Shown here: positions 52,441 through 60,715 of the stretch, in pieces
Layout of the letters: each line of letters starts with the position of its first letter
How positions within the stretch are numbered: the stretch's first letter is position 1
From: Prevotella sp902465605
GTDB lineage: Bacteria; Bacteroidota; Bacteroidia; Bacteroidales; Bacteroidaceae
DNA length: 64,000 nt
NCBI GenBank assembly: GCA_902465605.1
Contig: CABQNT010000009.1
Span: 1 to 64,000, forward strand
Reading direction: 5' to 3'
Program-made: the position numbers and the translations under genes
The notes under the pieces: model-generated
What the model was told of the DNA's origin: nothing
Seen by the model: the letters and a program-made list of their open reading frames with translations, nothing else
Database searches by the model: none

Positions 52441-53388
52441 ATGAGCAAGATTGCAAAACAGATGACAGACCTGATTGGTAAGACCCCTTTGGTAGCGTTG
52501 AACAAATATTCAGCCTTTCGCGGACTTAAAACGCCCCTTGTGGCCAAGGTAGAGTTCTTCAATCCAGGCGGCAGCGTGAAAGATCGCATCGCTCTGGGAA
52601 TGATAGAAGCCGCAGAGAAAGATGGAACCTTGAAGCCCGGTGCCACCATCATCGAGCCTACCAGTGGCAACACGGGCGTAGGATTGGCATTGGTGGCGGC
52701 GGTAAAAGGCTACAAACTGATTCTCACCATGCCCGAAACCATGAGTGTTGAACGCCGAAACCTTGTCAAAGCCTACGGTGCTAAGGTTGAGTTGACCCCT
52801 GGTAAGGATGGGATGAATGGCGCCATCAAGGCGGCCGAGAAGCTGAGAGACAGCATAAAAGGTGCAGTAATTCTGGGACAATTCACCAATCCTGCTAATC
52901 CCCAGAAACATTACGACACCACGGCTGTTGAATTATGGAACGACACCGACGGTGACATTGACATCTTTGTGGCTGGCGTGGGAACTGGGGGCACGCTCTC
53001 TGGCATCGGCAAATTCCTCAAAGAGAAGAACCCCAACATCAAAATTGTGGCCGTAGAACCCACGACTTCACCTGTATTGAGCGGCGGAAAATCGGGACCT
53101 CATAAGATTCAGGGCATCGGAGCCGGCTTTATTCCTCAAACCTATCATGCTGAAGTGGTAGACGAAATATTGACCGTAGACAACGATGACGCCATCCGAA
53201 CAGGTCGACAGTTGGCTCAGCAGGAGGGGCTGTTGGTAGGTATCTCGTCTGGGGCAGCAGCCTTTGCAGCAGCAGAATTGGCCCTACGACCAGAGAATAA
53301 GGACAAGAAGATTGTGACGTTGCTGCCCGATACTGGCGAACGTTATCTCTCAACGGTGCTCTATGCGTTTGACGAATATCCACTATAA
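52441..53388 (+). CDS. cysK: Cysteine synthase A (O-acetylserine sulfhydrylase)
   Basis: 315-aa PLP enzyme that forms cysteine from O-acetylserine and sulfide. Motifs are the PLP lysine in NPGGSVKDRIALGM, the TSGNTGVGLA phosphate loop, GTGGTLSGIGKF and SSGAAAFAAAELA. The length and family pattern fit CysK rather than CysM or cystathionine synthase. It has its own promoter with a candidate operator array and ends near a hairpin, so it is probably monocistronic. Confidence 0.96.
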   Translation: MSKIAKQMTDLIGKTPLVALNKYSAFRGLKTPLVAKVEFFNPGGSVKDRIALGMIEAAEKDGTLKPGATIIEPTSGNTGVGLALVAAVKGYKLILTMPETMSVERRNLVKAYGAKVELTPGKDGMNGAIKAAEKLRDSIKGAVILGQFTNPANPQKHYDTTAVELWNDTDGDIDIFVAGVGTGGTLSGIGKFLKEKNPNIKIVAVEPTTSPVLSGGKSGPHKIQGIGAGFIPQTYHAEVVDEILTVDNDDAIRTGRQLAQQEGLLVGISSGAAAFAAAELALRPENKDKKIVTLLPDTGERYLSTVLYAFDEYPL

Positions 53389-53423
53389 AAAGTCACAACA
53401 GCACATCTACACATCGAAAAAAC

Positions 53424-53459
53424 ATAGCGGGAGATCACCTCAAAGAGGTCTCTCGCTAT
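53424..53459 (+). terminator. Hairpin after cysK
   Basis: ATAGCG (53424-53429) pairs with CGCTAT (53454-53459), with further pairing inside (GAGA/TCTC and ACCTC/GAGGT). It lies 35 bp after the cysK stop. No T tract follows, so it may stabilise the mRNA end rather than terminate by itself. Confidence 0.55.
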
Positions 53460-53499
53460 CGTATATCGATCTACCTGATTAAATAATTACCGTCAAGAC

Positions 53500-53530
53500 T
53501 TGACAAAATGCTTTTTATTGCTTAACTTTG
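53500..53530 (+). promoter_or_regulatory. Distal promoter upstream of the two-component operon
   Basis: TTG at 53500-53502, a 20-bp spacer and TAACTTTG at 53523-53530. A transcript from here would have a leader of about 150 nt, or could be a separate short RNA, since a second -7 box lies at 53655-53662. The leader has no coding frame above about 12 codons. Confidence 0.55.
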
Positions 53531-53654
53531 TAGCATTAGGCAAGAGGATATCGGCCTGCCACCAGATGCATACTTCAAGCACGTCCAGCTGGAATTTTGT
53601 CTAAAAGTAATACGATTGTAACACGTTTGACATGCTTATGAAGAGCCAACGTGC

Positions 53655-53662
53655 TAACTTTG
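53655..53662 (+). promoter_or_regulatory. Proximal -7 box of the two-component operon
   Basis: A second TAACTTTG, 26 bp before the response regulator ATG. The nearest TTTG (53626-53629) is 25 bp upstream, which is longer than usual. Confidence 0.45.
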
Positions 53663-53688
53663 TCAACTGAAAATAGATAACAAACTAT

Positions 53689-54384
53689 ATGAAAGAGAAC
53701 CAATATCGTATACTCGTAGTAGATGACGAACAGGACTTATGTGAAATTCTGAAGTTTAATTTGGAAACAGAAGGCTATGTGGTAGAAACGGCAAACTCGG
53801 CCGAAGAGGCCATGACGATGGACATTTCATCGTTCAACCTCCTGCTGTTAGACGTGATGATGGGTGAGATGTCGGGATTTGCCATGGCTAAAAAGCTGAA
53901 AGAGAATCCCATGACAGCTAACATTCCCATCATCTTTCTGACCGCTCGCGATACCGAGAACGATACAGTAACTGGCTTCAATCTTGGTGCTGACGACTAT
54001 ATCAGCAAGCCTTTCTCCATCCGTGAAGTATTGGTGCGCATTCGTGCCGTCATCCGAAGGACAAAAGAATCTGACGATCACACTGAGCCGAAGACGCTGA
54101 AATACCAAGGTTTGGAGATGGATCTGGACAAAAAGACAGTGACCATCGATGGTGAAGATGTTCCTTTTACCAAGACTGAGTTCGAGTTACTGCACCTATT
54201 TCTTTCTGAAAAGGGACACGTTTTCTCACGTCAGGAGCTTATAGACAGGATATGGCCAAAGGACGTTTTGGTGCTCGACCGCACAGTAGACGTGAACATT
54301 ACACGACTAAGAAAGAAGATTGGGCGATTCGCCAAGTGCATTGTCACCCGGCTTGGCTTTGGATACTACTTTGACGTTCTATGA
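53689..54384 (+). CDS. Response regulator, OmpR/PhoB family
   Basis: 231-aa DNA-binding regulator. The receiver has the acidic pair in LVVDDEQD, phosphoacceptor Asp in LLLLDVMMGEM, Thr in FLTARDTEND and Lys in YISKPFS. The winged-helix C-terminus contains FTKTEFELLHLFLSEKG, SRQELIDRIW and DRTVDVNITRLRKKIG. All key residues are intact. Its last codons overlap the start of the kinase gene (ATGA). Its targets are unknown. Confidence 0.95.
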   Translation: MKENQYRILVVDDEQDLCEILKFNLETEGYVVETANSAEEAMTMDISSFNLLLLDVMMGEMSGFAMAKKLKENPMTANIPIIFLTARDTENDTVTGFNLGADDYISKPFSIREVLVRIRAVIRRTKESDDHTEPKTLKYQGLEMDLDKKTVTIDGEDVPFTKTEFELLHLFLSEKGHVFSRQELIDRIWPKDVLVLDRTVDVNITRLRKKIGRFAKCIVTRLGFGYYFDVL

Positions 54385-55796
54385 GAAAAGTTTCGGTAGG
54401 CAGCAAACTATACATCAGTATCTTGGCGGTATTCTTGCTTTTTGCCATCTCATTCATCGTCTTTCAACAGACAAGAGAAAAGCAATACAAGAGAGAACTG
54501 CTGAACATGAGGCTGCAAGGGTATAACACCAGGATGGCAGATGCCATTCAATACCTGGGCAAGAAAGACGAACAAACGCTGAGCACCTATGTAAAGACGC
54601 ACAGCATACCTAACCTGCGGGTAACATTAATCGATGATCAAGGACAGGTTATCTTTGACAATTTCCAAAAAGACTACAGTCACTTCAAGAATCATGCCAA
54701 CCGTCCGGAGGTCATTGAAGCACGGAAAAAGGGGACAGGCTCGAGCGTAGAACGAAACAGTAAGACCCTGAAACAAGAGTTTTTCTATTCGGCAACCTAT
54801 TTCAAGGATGACAAAATGACCATTCGAAGTGCCTTACCCTACAACAATGGCTTAGCTAAATCGCTGCAAGCCGACCAACATTTCATTTGGTTTGCACTCA
54901 CAGCGATTGTCATCTTGACACTTGTGTTGTGGCGATTCTTAAGAAGGCTGTCGGCCAACATCACCAAATTGAAGCTGTTTGCCAGTCGTGCCGACCACAA
55001 TGAGAGCCTCGATACCGAAGACTTGATTGCCTTTCCAGACGACGAGTTGGGTGAAATTGCCGAACGAATCATCAAGATATACAAGCGTCTTCAGAGCACC
55101 AGACAGGAACAGGACATTCTGAAAAGACAGCTTACTCAAAACATTGCGCACGAATTAAAAACGCCAGTGGCCAGTATTCAAGGCTATTTGGAAACCATCT
55201 TGGACAACCCTCACATCAATGAAGCAACGCGACAACAATTCTTGCAACACAGCTATGCACAAAGTCAACGGCTCACTTCCTTGCTACAAGACATCTCTAC
55301 GCTGAACAGAATTGATGATGCTCCCGACTTGATGGAGTACTCACCCGTAAACATCTCGAAGATGATTGAAAACATCTGCAAGGAAACGGAACTGCAAATG
55401 CAAAATCATCACATGGCTTTTGTCAACAACTTACCGAAAAACGTCATCATTCAAGGCAATCAAAGTCTGCTGTACAGCGTATTCAGAAACTTGACAGACA
55501 ATGCCATTACGTACGCTGGTGATGGGACAACCATCACCCTTGACGGAAAAGAAGATGAGCAAGAATGGAGGTTTACCTTCCGAGATAACGGCATAGGCGT
55601 ATCAAATCAGCACCTGGCCAGACTGTTCGAACGATTCTATCGCGTAGACAAAGGCAGAAGTAGGAAGCTCGGTGGCACAGGACTTGGATTGGCCATCGTC
55701 AAGAATGCCATTATGTTGCACGGAGGAAGCATACAAGTTCACAATGTAGAAACAGGTGGACTCTGTTTCGAGTTCAATCTAAAAAAGAAGAAATGA
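54381..55796 (+). CDS. Sensor histidine kinase, HAMP-type
   Basis: 471-aa inner-membrane kinase. Helices at about 11-28 and 165-185 enclose a periplasmic sensor domain of about 135 residues. A HAMP-like segment follows (LRRLSANITKLKLFA), then the H box IAHELKTPVASIQGYLETI, N box FRNLTDNAITYAGDG, G1 FRDNGIGV and G2 GGTGLGLAIVKNA. It pairs with the response regulator it overlaps by 4 bp, and its own stop overlaps the acetyltransferase start. Confidence 0.95.
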   Translation: MRKVSVGSKLYISILAVFLLFAISFIVFQQTREKQYKRELLNMRLQGYNTRMADAIQYLGKKDEQTLSTYVKTHSIPNLRVTLIDDQGQVIFDNFQKDYSHFKNHANRPEVIEARKKGTGSSVERNSKTLKQEFFYSATYFKDDKMTIRSALPYNNGLAKSLQADQHFIWFALTAIVILTLVLWRFLRRLSANITKLKLFASRADHNESLDTEDLIAFPDDELGEIAERIIKIYKRLQSTRQEQDILKRQLTQNIAHELKTPVASIQGYLETILDNPHINEATRQQFLQHSYAQSQRLTSLLQDISTLNRIDDAPDLMEYSPVNISKMIENICKETELQMQNHHMAFVNNLPKNVIIQGNQSLLYSVFRNLTDNAITYAGDGTTITLDGKEDEQEWRFTFRDNGIGVSNQHLARLFERFYRVDKGRSRKLGGTGLGLAIVKNAIMLHGGSIQVHNVETGGLCFEFNLKKKK

Positions 55797-56374
55797 AGAT
55801 AATACAAGCAAGCAAACACCAGGCCAGAGAGATAGCGAAGTTCATCATGCTGGCCATGAACTATGAATGTTGTCAGAATTTAGCGGGACCTCATCACACG
55901 TTAATCGATTTTGAAGACCTGCTCACGGAGCTTGTTGCGCTAGAAAAATCACAGTACAGTTATACCAACACCTTGGTTGCATTGAACGATGAAGATGAGG
56001 TCATCGGCGTTTGCGTAAGCTATGACGGCTCCCAACTGCATGACCTTCGGCAGCCATTCATTGACGCTTCACTCAAAAAATTCGATATAGACTACCAGAA
56101 CCAGATTGATGAAGCCGATAATGATGAACTATACATCGACAGCTTGGCCGTCAATCCCGACTATCGAAGACAAGGTATTGCGAAACGACTTATATTGGAA
56201 TCGATTACAAAAGCCCAATCAATGGGTATTCACAAGATTGGTTTATTGGTAGACAAAGATAACCCTTTGGCCGAAAAACTGTACGTAGCGCAAGGATTCA
56301 GGTATGTCGGCGACACCACATGGGGTGGCCATCCCATGAAACACTTGCAATACTATGCTACCTTTTTCTCGTAG
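55793..56374 (+). CDS. GNAT-family N-acetyltransferase
   Basis: 193 aa. The acetyl-CoA-binding core is at about 118-165: LYIDSLAVNPDYRRQGIAKR with the R-R-Q-G-I-A loop, followed by MGIHKIGLLVDKDNPLAEKL and the beta-bulge GFRYVGDT. It starts inside the kinase stop codon (ATGA), so it is translated with the two-component system. The substrate is unknown; a role in modifying or responding to the sensed compound is inference from the coupling. Confidence 0.88.
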   Translation: MKIIQASKHQAREIAKFIMLAMNYECCQNLAGPHHTLIDFEDLLTELVALEKSQYSYTNTLVALNDEDEVIGVCVSYDGSQLHDLRQPFIDASLKKFDIDYQNQIDEADNDELYIDSLAVNPDYRRQGIAKRLILESITKAQSMGIHKIGLLVDKDNPLAEKLYVAQGFRYVGDTTWGGHPMKHLQYYATFFS

Positions 56375-56691
56375 GATAGGACAGCGTATTCACCGCAGCA
56401 GGCTTGTCATCCAGCAAGGTTTCGATATTCGCATTCATGTAAGTGGCATTGCGTCCGTTGTAATAATCAACGGTGGCACAACCATTTTCGTCAGTCATTA
56501 ATCGCGGATTCCAATACAACGCCTGCGGCGATTATCTTTCATCGTGTCTTCAAATCCGCTCTTAGGATACAGCGGAGGTTAACAAACGCAGTAACATTGG
56601 CGAGGTACTGCTCAAAAACAGAACCTGTCTGTGCCATCACCGATACCATTATCAGTAATAACACAGACAGGACTGCCGTACGTTTGTTCAC
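56358..56691 (-). pseudogene. Relic of a secreted Bacteroidetes protein with internal deletion and frameshifts
   Basis: On the minus strand a GTG at 56691 opens a signal peptide (MNKRTAVLSVLLLIMVSVMA, then QTGSVFEQYLANVTAF) that runs into a stop at 56573. In other frames YPKSGFEDTMKD and then SPQALYWNPRLMTDENG, ATVDYYNGRNATYMNANIET follow, ending at TAG 56358. The YWNP/TDENG ending is typical of large secreted Bacteroidetes proteins with MG2 or carboxypeptidase-regulatory domains of 800 or more residues. Only the two ends remain, joined by a deletion and broken by at least two frameshifts. It lies downstream of nhaD and its end overlaps the acetyltransferase gene. Confidence 0.6.
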
Positions 56692-56754
56692 TATTATTTC
56701 ATGTCTCAATCAGGCCAACCGTACCATTTTGTAAAGCGTTGTTCAGTGAGATCG

Positions 56755-58104
56755 TTAGGGCATAGGTATGATGAACGAACGGATGAGCCAGTAACTCAAG
56801 ATGCCAGCAAGGTAACCAACGAAGGCCAACCAGCTGACATGCTTCATATACCAACCGAAGGTAATCTTCTCCAGGCCCATCACAACCACGCCGGCCGCAC
56901 TGCCCACGATGAGGATAGACCCACCAACACCGGCACAGTAAGCCAGTAACTGCCAGAAAATTCCATCAATAGCCATATCGCCCACAGCCTCCAAGGGGTA
57001 CATGCCCATGCATCCTGCCACCAAGGGAACATTGTCTACGATGCTCGAAATCACACCTATCACACCTGTCACCACATAGTGGTTGCCGTTAGACACGTCG
57101 TTGAGCCATACGCCCAGGCCACCCAGCACGCCAATCTCTTCCAAACAAGCCACTGCCATGAGGATACCAAGGAAGAACAGGATGGTAGACATGTCGATGT
57201 TAGACAGCAGTTTGCTCACGCGCTTGCCCATTCCATCTTTCTTATGATCCAACCCACGGTAGAACACCTCGGTGACTGTCCAAAGCACACCCAGCACCAA
57301 CAGGATGCCAACAAACGGCGGCAGGTGCGTCAAGCTCTTGAAAATCGGCACAAACATCAAGCCGCCAACACCGACTATGAATATCACTTTGCGCTGCCGC
57401 TCAGTAAAGTCAAGCACATGATAGTCGGACTTCATGTTGACTTCCGCCATCTCCAACTCGCCTTTCAATGAATATTGCATGATAAAAGCCGGAACAACCA
57501 TGGCCACAACCGATGGCAGGAAGATTTCTTCCATCACGCCCAAAGCCGTGATAACACCCTTGTTCCAAAGCATGATGGTCGTCACATCGCCGATAGGCGA
57601 GAACGCTCCACCGGCATTAGCCGAGATGATGACCAAAGAAGCATATATCAGACGGTCTTCGTGACTATGTACCAACTTGCGTAAAATCATAATCATCACG
57701 ATGCTAGTTGTCAGGTTGTCCAAGATGGCAGAGAGGAAGAAAGTCATAAAAGCAATACGCCACAGCAAGGTTCTCTTACTCTTTGTCTTCATGACATCGC
57801 GCACGAAGTTGAATCCACCATTCTGGTCAACCACCTCAACGATGGTCATGGCGCCCATCAAGAAGAACAAGGTGGTAGACGTACTACCCAAATGTTTTTC
57901 AATGACATGACTCACCTGGTTAATCAAGTCTTGCCCTGCAAACCCTGGCATATACGCATTTGGATCGAGCATGAACAGCGTCCAACAGAACACGAACATC
58001 AATAAGGCAACAGCGGCCTTATTCACCTTGGTAACACTCTCAATGGCTATACATAGATAACCAATGATGAAAACGACAACAATCGCTAACGTTAAAGATG
58101 TCAT
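56755..58104 (-). CDS. nhaD: Sodium:proton antiporter, NhaD type
   Basis: 449-aa inner-membrane protein of about 11-12 helices in the NhaD/ArsB fold. Family features include FLMGAMTIVEVVDQNGG, ILDNLTTSIVMIMILRK, SANAGGAFSPIGDVTTIMLW and SIVDNVPLVAGCMGM, the last three carrying Asp and Asn residues expected in ion translocation. It exchanges sodium or lithium for protons and supports pH and salt tolerance. It has a well-formed promoter with a palindrome over the -7 box. It is the only complete gene in its orientation between 52.1 and 62.5 kb. Confidence 0.95.
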   Translation of the reverse strand: MTSLTLAIVVVFIIGYLCIAIESVTKVNKAAVALLMFVFCWTLFMLDPNAYMPGFAGQDLINQVSHVIEKHLGSTSTTLFFLMGAMTIVEVVDQNGGFNFVRDVMKTKSKRTLLWRIAFMTFFLSAILDNLTTSIVMIMILRKLVHSHEDRLIYASLVIISANAGGAFSPIGDVTTIMLWNKGVITALGVMEEIFLPSVVAMVVPAFIMQYSLKGELEMAEVNMKSDYHVLDFTERQRKVIFIVGVGGLMFVPIFKSLTHLPPFVGILLVLGVLWTVTEVFYRGLDHKKDGMGKRVSKLLSNIDMSTILFFLGILMAVACLEEIGVLGGLGVWLNDVSNGNHYVVTGVIGVISSIVDNVPLVAGCMGMYPLEAVGDMAIDGIFWQLLAYCAGVGGSILIVGSAAGVVVMGLEKITFGWYMKHVSWLAFVGYLAGILSYWLIRSFIIPMP

Positions 58105-58193
58105 AAAATTTATATCTAATTATTTTTCGTTAAGTTCAGCTGAAATCATGCTACAGAGTGCTGAAAAGTGTCTTTGATAGCCTTGGCTGAAAA

Positions 58194-58232
58194 ATCTTTG
58201 CAAAGATAGTTGTTGCCTACTGAATAACCAAA
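58194..58232 (-). promoter_or_regulatory. Promoter of nhaD with overlapping palindrome
   Basis: On the minus strand, TTTG (58232-58229), a 20-bp spacer and TATCTTTG (58208-58201). The palindrome ATCTTTGCAAAGAT (58194-58207) overlaps the -7 box and could bind a symmetric regulator, although part of the symmetry is simply the -7 box itself. Confidence 0.7.
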
Positions 58233-58363
58233 AAAAAACACATCTTTATTATTATTAACACCCTCTTTATGTTGTAACACCCTTCTAATGGCATATCACA
58301 ACCTCAACATAGAACTACGAACTCGTCGTCGGCCAGAAAAACAAGCCAAAAATACTGATTTCC

Positions 58364-58451
58364 AAAAGCAATGAGATTGGCCTCTAAAGTCATTGAGTTT
58401 GACCTCCAAACTCATTGACATTGGCCCCCAAACTCATTGAGATTGGTTTTG
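58364..58451 (+). repeat. 22-bp-period intergenic array (clearest example)
   Basis: Four exact tandem units start at 58364, 58386, 58408 and 58430. All carry CAATGAGATTG, CATTGAGTTTG, CATTGACATTG or CATTGAGATTG at the same offset, begin with AAA and mostly end in pyrimidines. It lies between the divergent nhaD promoter and the promoter of the 199-aa gene. Confidence 0.9.
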
Positions 58452-58580
58452 ATGGAAATAAGGGATGTGTTGTTTGTTTTTACATGACACATTTCAGTCA
58501 CATGGCTCAAAATAATTGATGATTCCAAAATTAGATAATAAAAAGAATGGCATTCAGCCGCTTATTCTTACTTTTTTCAC

Positions 58581-58588
58581 TAACTTTG
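58581..58588 (+). promoter_or_regulatory. -7 box of the conserved hypothetical gene
   Basis: TAACTTTG ends 6 bp before the ATG at 58595 and lies inside the longer reading frame that opens at 58547, so the longer start is unlikely. The transcript would be nearly leaderless. Confidence 0.5.
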
Positions 58589-58594
58589 CAAGGT

Positions 58595-59194
58595 ATGGAT
58601 ACACAAATCAACAGCGAAGCGCAATGGAGCGAAAACATCATCATCGTGGATGCAGACTATGTTGACAGTGTGGCTTTCGACCTCATCGTCAACTTCGAGC
58701 GGATGATTGGACGACGTATTCCCGCTGCTGACCTGCCCAGGTGGTTAGACTGCGTGGCGCTTGACGGCGGCATCAGGGAGGGTGAACACCAAACTCAGGT
58801 GGTGCTGATCCATCGAAAAGACAGAAAAGGCATGGAGAATTTCATGCCATCTGATTATGAAAGTGACCTGAACGGGAAGGCTTTCAAAGACCACTTAGGT
58901 GAATTCATGCTCAGTTCGCTGCCCATCGAGGAGATTGTTGACGAGACCGACTTCCTGATGGAGATTGTGCAAGCAGCATGCGAACAGCCTAACGTGAAGC
59001 GGGTGATGATCGTTCCAAACTTCGAGAAAGATGGTCTGTACGACCGTATGCGCCATGTACTGCAACAGGTAGACGACGACAAGCGCATCACGGTGTTTGC
59101 CATGCAGCCCTTATCAGGAGGCAACTTCAGGCAAGAGATATTGGGCTACTCGCTGATGAACGCCTTGGGTATCAAGAGTGAAGAAATAAAATAA
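58595..59194 (+). CDS. Conserved hypothetical protein, unknown function
   Basis: 199 aa from the ATG at 58595 (MDTQINSEAQWSENIIIVDA). The frame is open from 58547 but a -7 box lies between. It is a soluble, acidic protein without helices in the membrane or recognised motifs. Segments such as IIIVDADYVDSVAFDLIVNF, RVMIVPNFEKDGLYDRM and KRITVFAMQPLSGGNFRQEI alternate like an alpha/beta fold. It lies 89 bp upstream of carboxynorspermidine synthase on the same strand, so a link to polyamine metabolism is possible but unproven. Confidence 0.75.
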   Translation: MDTQINSEAQWSENIIIVDADYVDSVAFDLIVNFERMIGRRIPAADLPRWLDCVALDGGIREGEHQTQVVLIHRKDRKGMENFMPSDYESDLNGKAFKDHLGEFMLSSLPIEEIVDETDFLMEIVQAACEQPNVKRVMIVPNFEKDGLYDRMRHVLQQVDDDKRITVFAMQPLSGGNFRQEILGYSLMNALGIKSEEIK

Positions 59195-59283
59195 CGTATA
59201 ACAAACCAACAGAAAGTGCCGCTAAAAGCGTACCCTGCGAGGCACTCTCCTCCACATGCTGGGGGTGACGGGGAATCTTTATC

Positions 59284-60501
59284 ATGTCAAAAGTTTTAAT
59301 GATTGGCGCCGGTGGCGTAGCAACAGTTGCCGCATTTAAGATTGCACAAAACCCAGAGGTTTTCACTGACTTCATGATAGCAAGCCGGCGAAAGGAAAAA
59401 TGTGATGAGATTGTGAAAGCGATTGGTAAGCCCAACATCAAAACAGCTCAGGTAGATGCTGACGATGTGGAACAACTCAAATCGCTGATGAACGATTATC
59501 AACCCGAATTGGTCATTAACTTGGCTTTGCCCTACCAAGACCTCACCATCATGGAGGCTTGTCTGGCCTGTGGATGCAACTATTTGGACACGGCCAACTA
59601 TGAACCCAGAGACGAAGCGCACTTTGAATATTCATGGCAATGGGCATACAAAGAAAAGTTTGAGCAGGCTGGGCTTACGGCCATCCTTGGTTGCGGTTTC
59701 GATCCAGGCGTGAGTGGTATTTTCACCGCCTACGCAGCCAAACATTATTTCGACGAGATACATTATTTGGATATCGTGGATTGTAATGCGGGCAATCACC
59801 ATAAGGCATTTGCCACAAACTTCAATCCAGAAATCAACATTCGAGAGATTACGCAGAAGGGTCTTTATTATAAAGACGGCAAATGGATAGAAACCGAACC
59901 GTTGGAGATTCATAAACCCATTACTTACCCAAACATCGGGCCGCGCGAGAGCTACCTGATGCACCACGAAGAGCTGGAAAGTTTGGTGAAAAACTATCCT
60001 ACCATCAAGCAGGCTCGCTTTTGGATGACTTTCGGAGAGCAATACCTTAACTATCTGGATGTCATTCAAAACTTGGGAATGTCGCGCATTGACGAGATAG
60101 AATACGAAGCCGAATTGGCTGATGGTTCGGGCAAAAAGGTGAAGGTGAACATTGTTCCACTGCAATTCTTGAAAGCCGTTTTGCCCAATCCACAAGACCT
60201 TGGCGAGAACTATGACGGTGAGACCAGCATCGGATGCCGCATTCGTGGCATAAAAGATGGCAAAGAACTTTCCTATTACGTTTACAACAACTGCAAGCAT
60301 CAGGATGCCTACAAGGAAACAGGCATGCAGGGCGTGAGCTACACCACGGGCGTTCCAGCCATGATTGGCGCCATGATGTTTCTGAAAGGTCTTTGGAAGA
60401 AACCCGGCGTTTGGAATGTAGAAGACTTCGATCCAGATCCATTCATGGAACAACTCAACAAGCAAGGCTTGCCTTGGCACGAAGTGTTTGGAGAGGAATG
60501 A
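59284..60501 (+). CDS. Carboxynorspermidine synthase (saccharopine dehydrogenase fold)
   Basis: 405-aa NADPH-dependent enzyme that joins aspartate semialdehyde with putrescine or diaminopropane, forming carboxy(nor)spermidine in the bacterial alternative spermidine pathway. The Rossmann start is KVLMIGAGGVATVAAFKIAQ. Family landmarks are LVINLALPYQDLTIMEACL, YLDTANYEP, ILGCGFDPGVSGIFTAYA and the C-terminal GVSYTTGVPAMIGAMM. The length fits this class rather than lysine-pathway saccharopine dehydrogenase. The decarboxylase partner (nspC) is not in this window. Confidence 0.9.
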   Translation: MSKVLMIGAGGVATVAAFKIAQNPEVFTDFMIASRRKEKCDEIVKAIGKPNIKTAQVDADDVEQLKSLMNDYQPELVINLALPYQDLTIMEACLACGCNYLDTANYEPRDEAHFEYSWQWAYKEKFEQAGLTAILGCGFDPGVSGIFTAYAAKHYFDEIHYLDIVDCNAGNHHKAFATNFNPEINIREITQKGLYYKDGKWIETEPLEIHKPITYPNIGPRESYLMHHEELESLVKNYPTIKQARFWMTFGEQYLNYLDVIQNLGMSRIDEIEYEAELADGSGKKVKVNIVPLQFLKAVLPNPQDLGENYDGETSIGCRIRGIKDGKELSYYVYNNCKHQDAYKETGMQGVSYTTGVPAMIGAMMFLKGLWKKPGVWNVEDFDPDPFMEQLNKQGLPWHEVFGEE

Positions 60502-60507
60502 AAAGAG

Positions 60508-60541
60508 GCCTCTCCCCCTGCCCCTCCCCGAAAGGGAGGGG
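60508..60541 (+). repeat. REP-like palindromic element, forward copy
   Basis: CCTCTCC/C-rich stretch followed by a hairpin, CCCCTCCC (60521-60528) and GGGAGGGG (60534-60541). It is directly after the carboxynorspermidine synthase stop and may act as its terminator. The complement of 60668-60703 is very similar (GCCTC-n-CCCC-n-CCCCTCCCC-n-AAAGGG), so the two form an inverted pair. Confidence 0.65.
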
Positions 60542-60667
60542 AGTAATTAGACTTTTTGCTGAAAGCATCATTGCTTACCAATAAAGATAAACAATAAATG
60601 ACAGTTCATTTAATCAACAGTGAGAAATAACATTACTAAACAACAATAATAAAAAAGAAGCTATCTT

Positions 60668-60703
60668 CGCCCAACCCCTTTGGGGAGGGGACGGGGATGA
60701 GGC
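60668..60703 (-). repeat. REP-like palindromic element, inverted copy
   Basis: Inverted partner of 60508-60541, about 13 bp before the recA ATG. The GGGG run of this copy pairs with CCCC inside it (60675-60685). The 126 bp between the copies is AT-rich with no promoter that I can support, so recA transcription signals here are unclear. Confidence 0.6.
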
Positions 60704-60715
60704 TTCCATTTATTT

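Noticed and set aside
58547..58594. Signal-peptide-like start of the 199-aa protein
   Set aside because: A TAACTTTG promoter box lies within this stretch, and the rest of the protein looks cytoplasmic.
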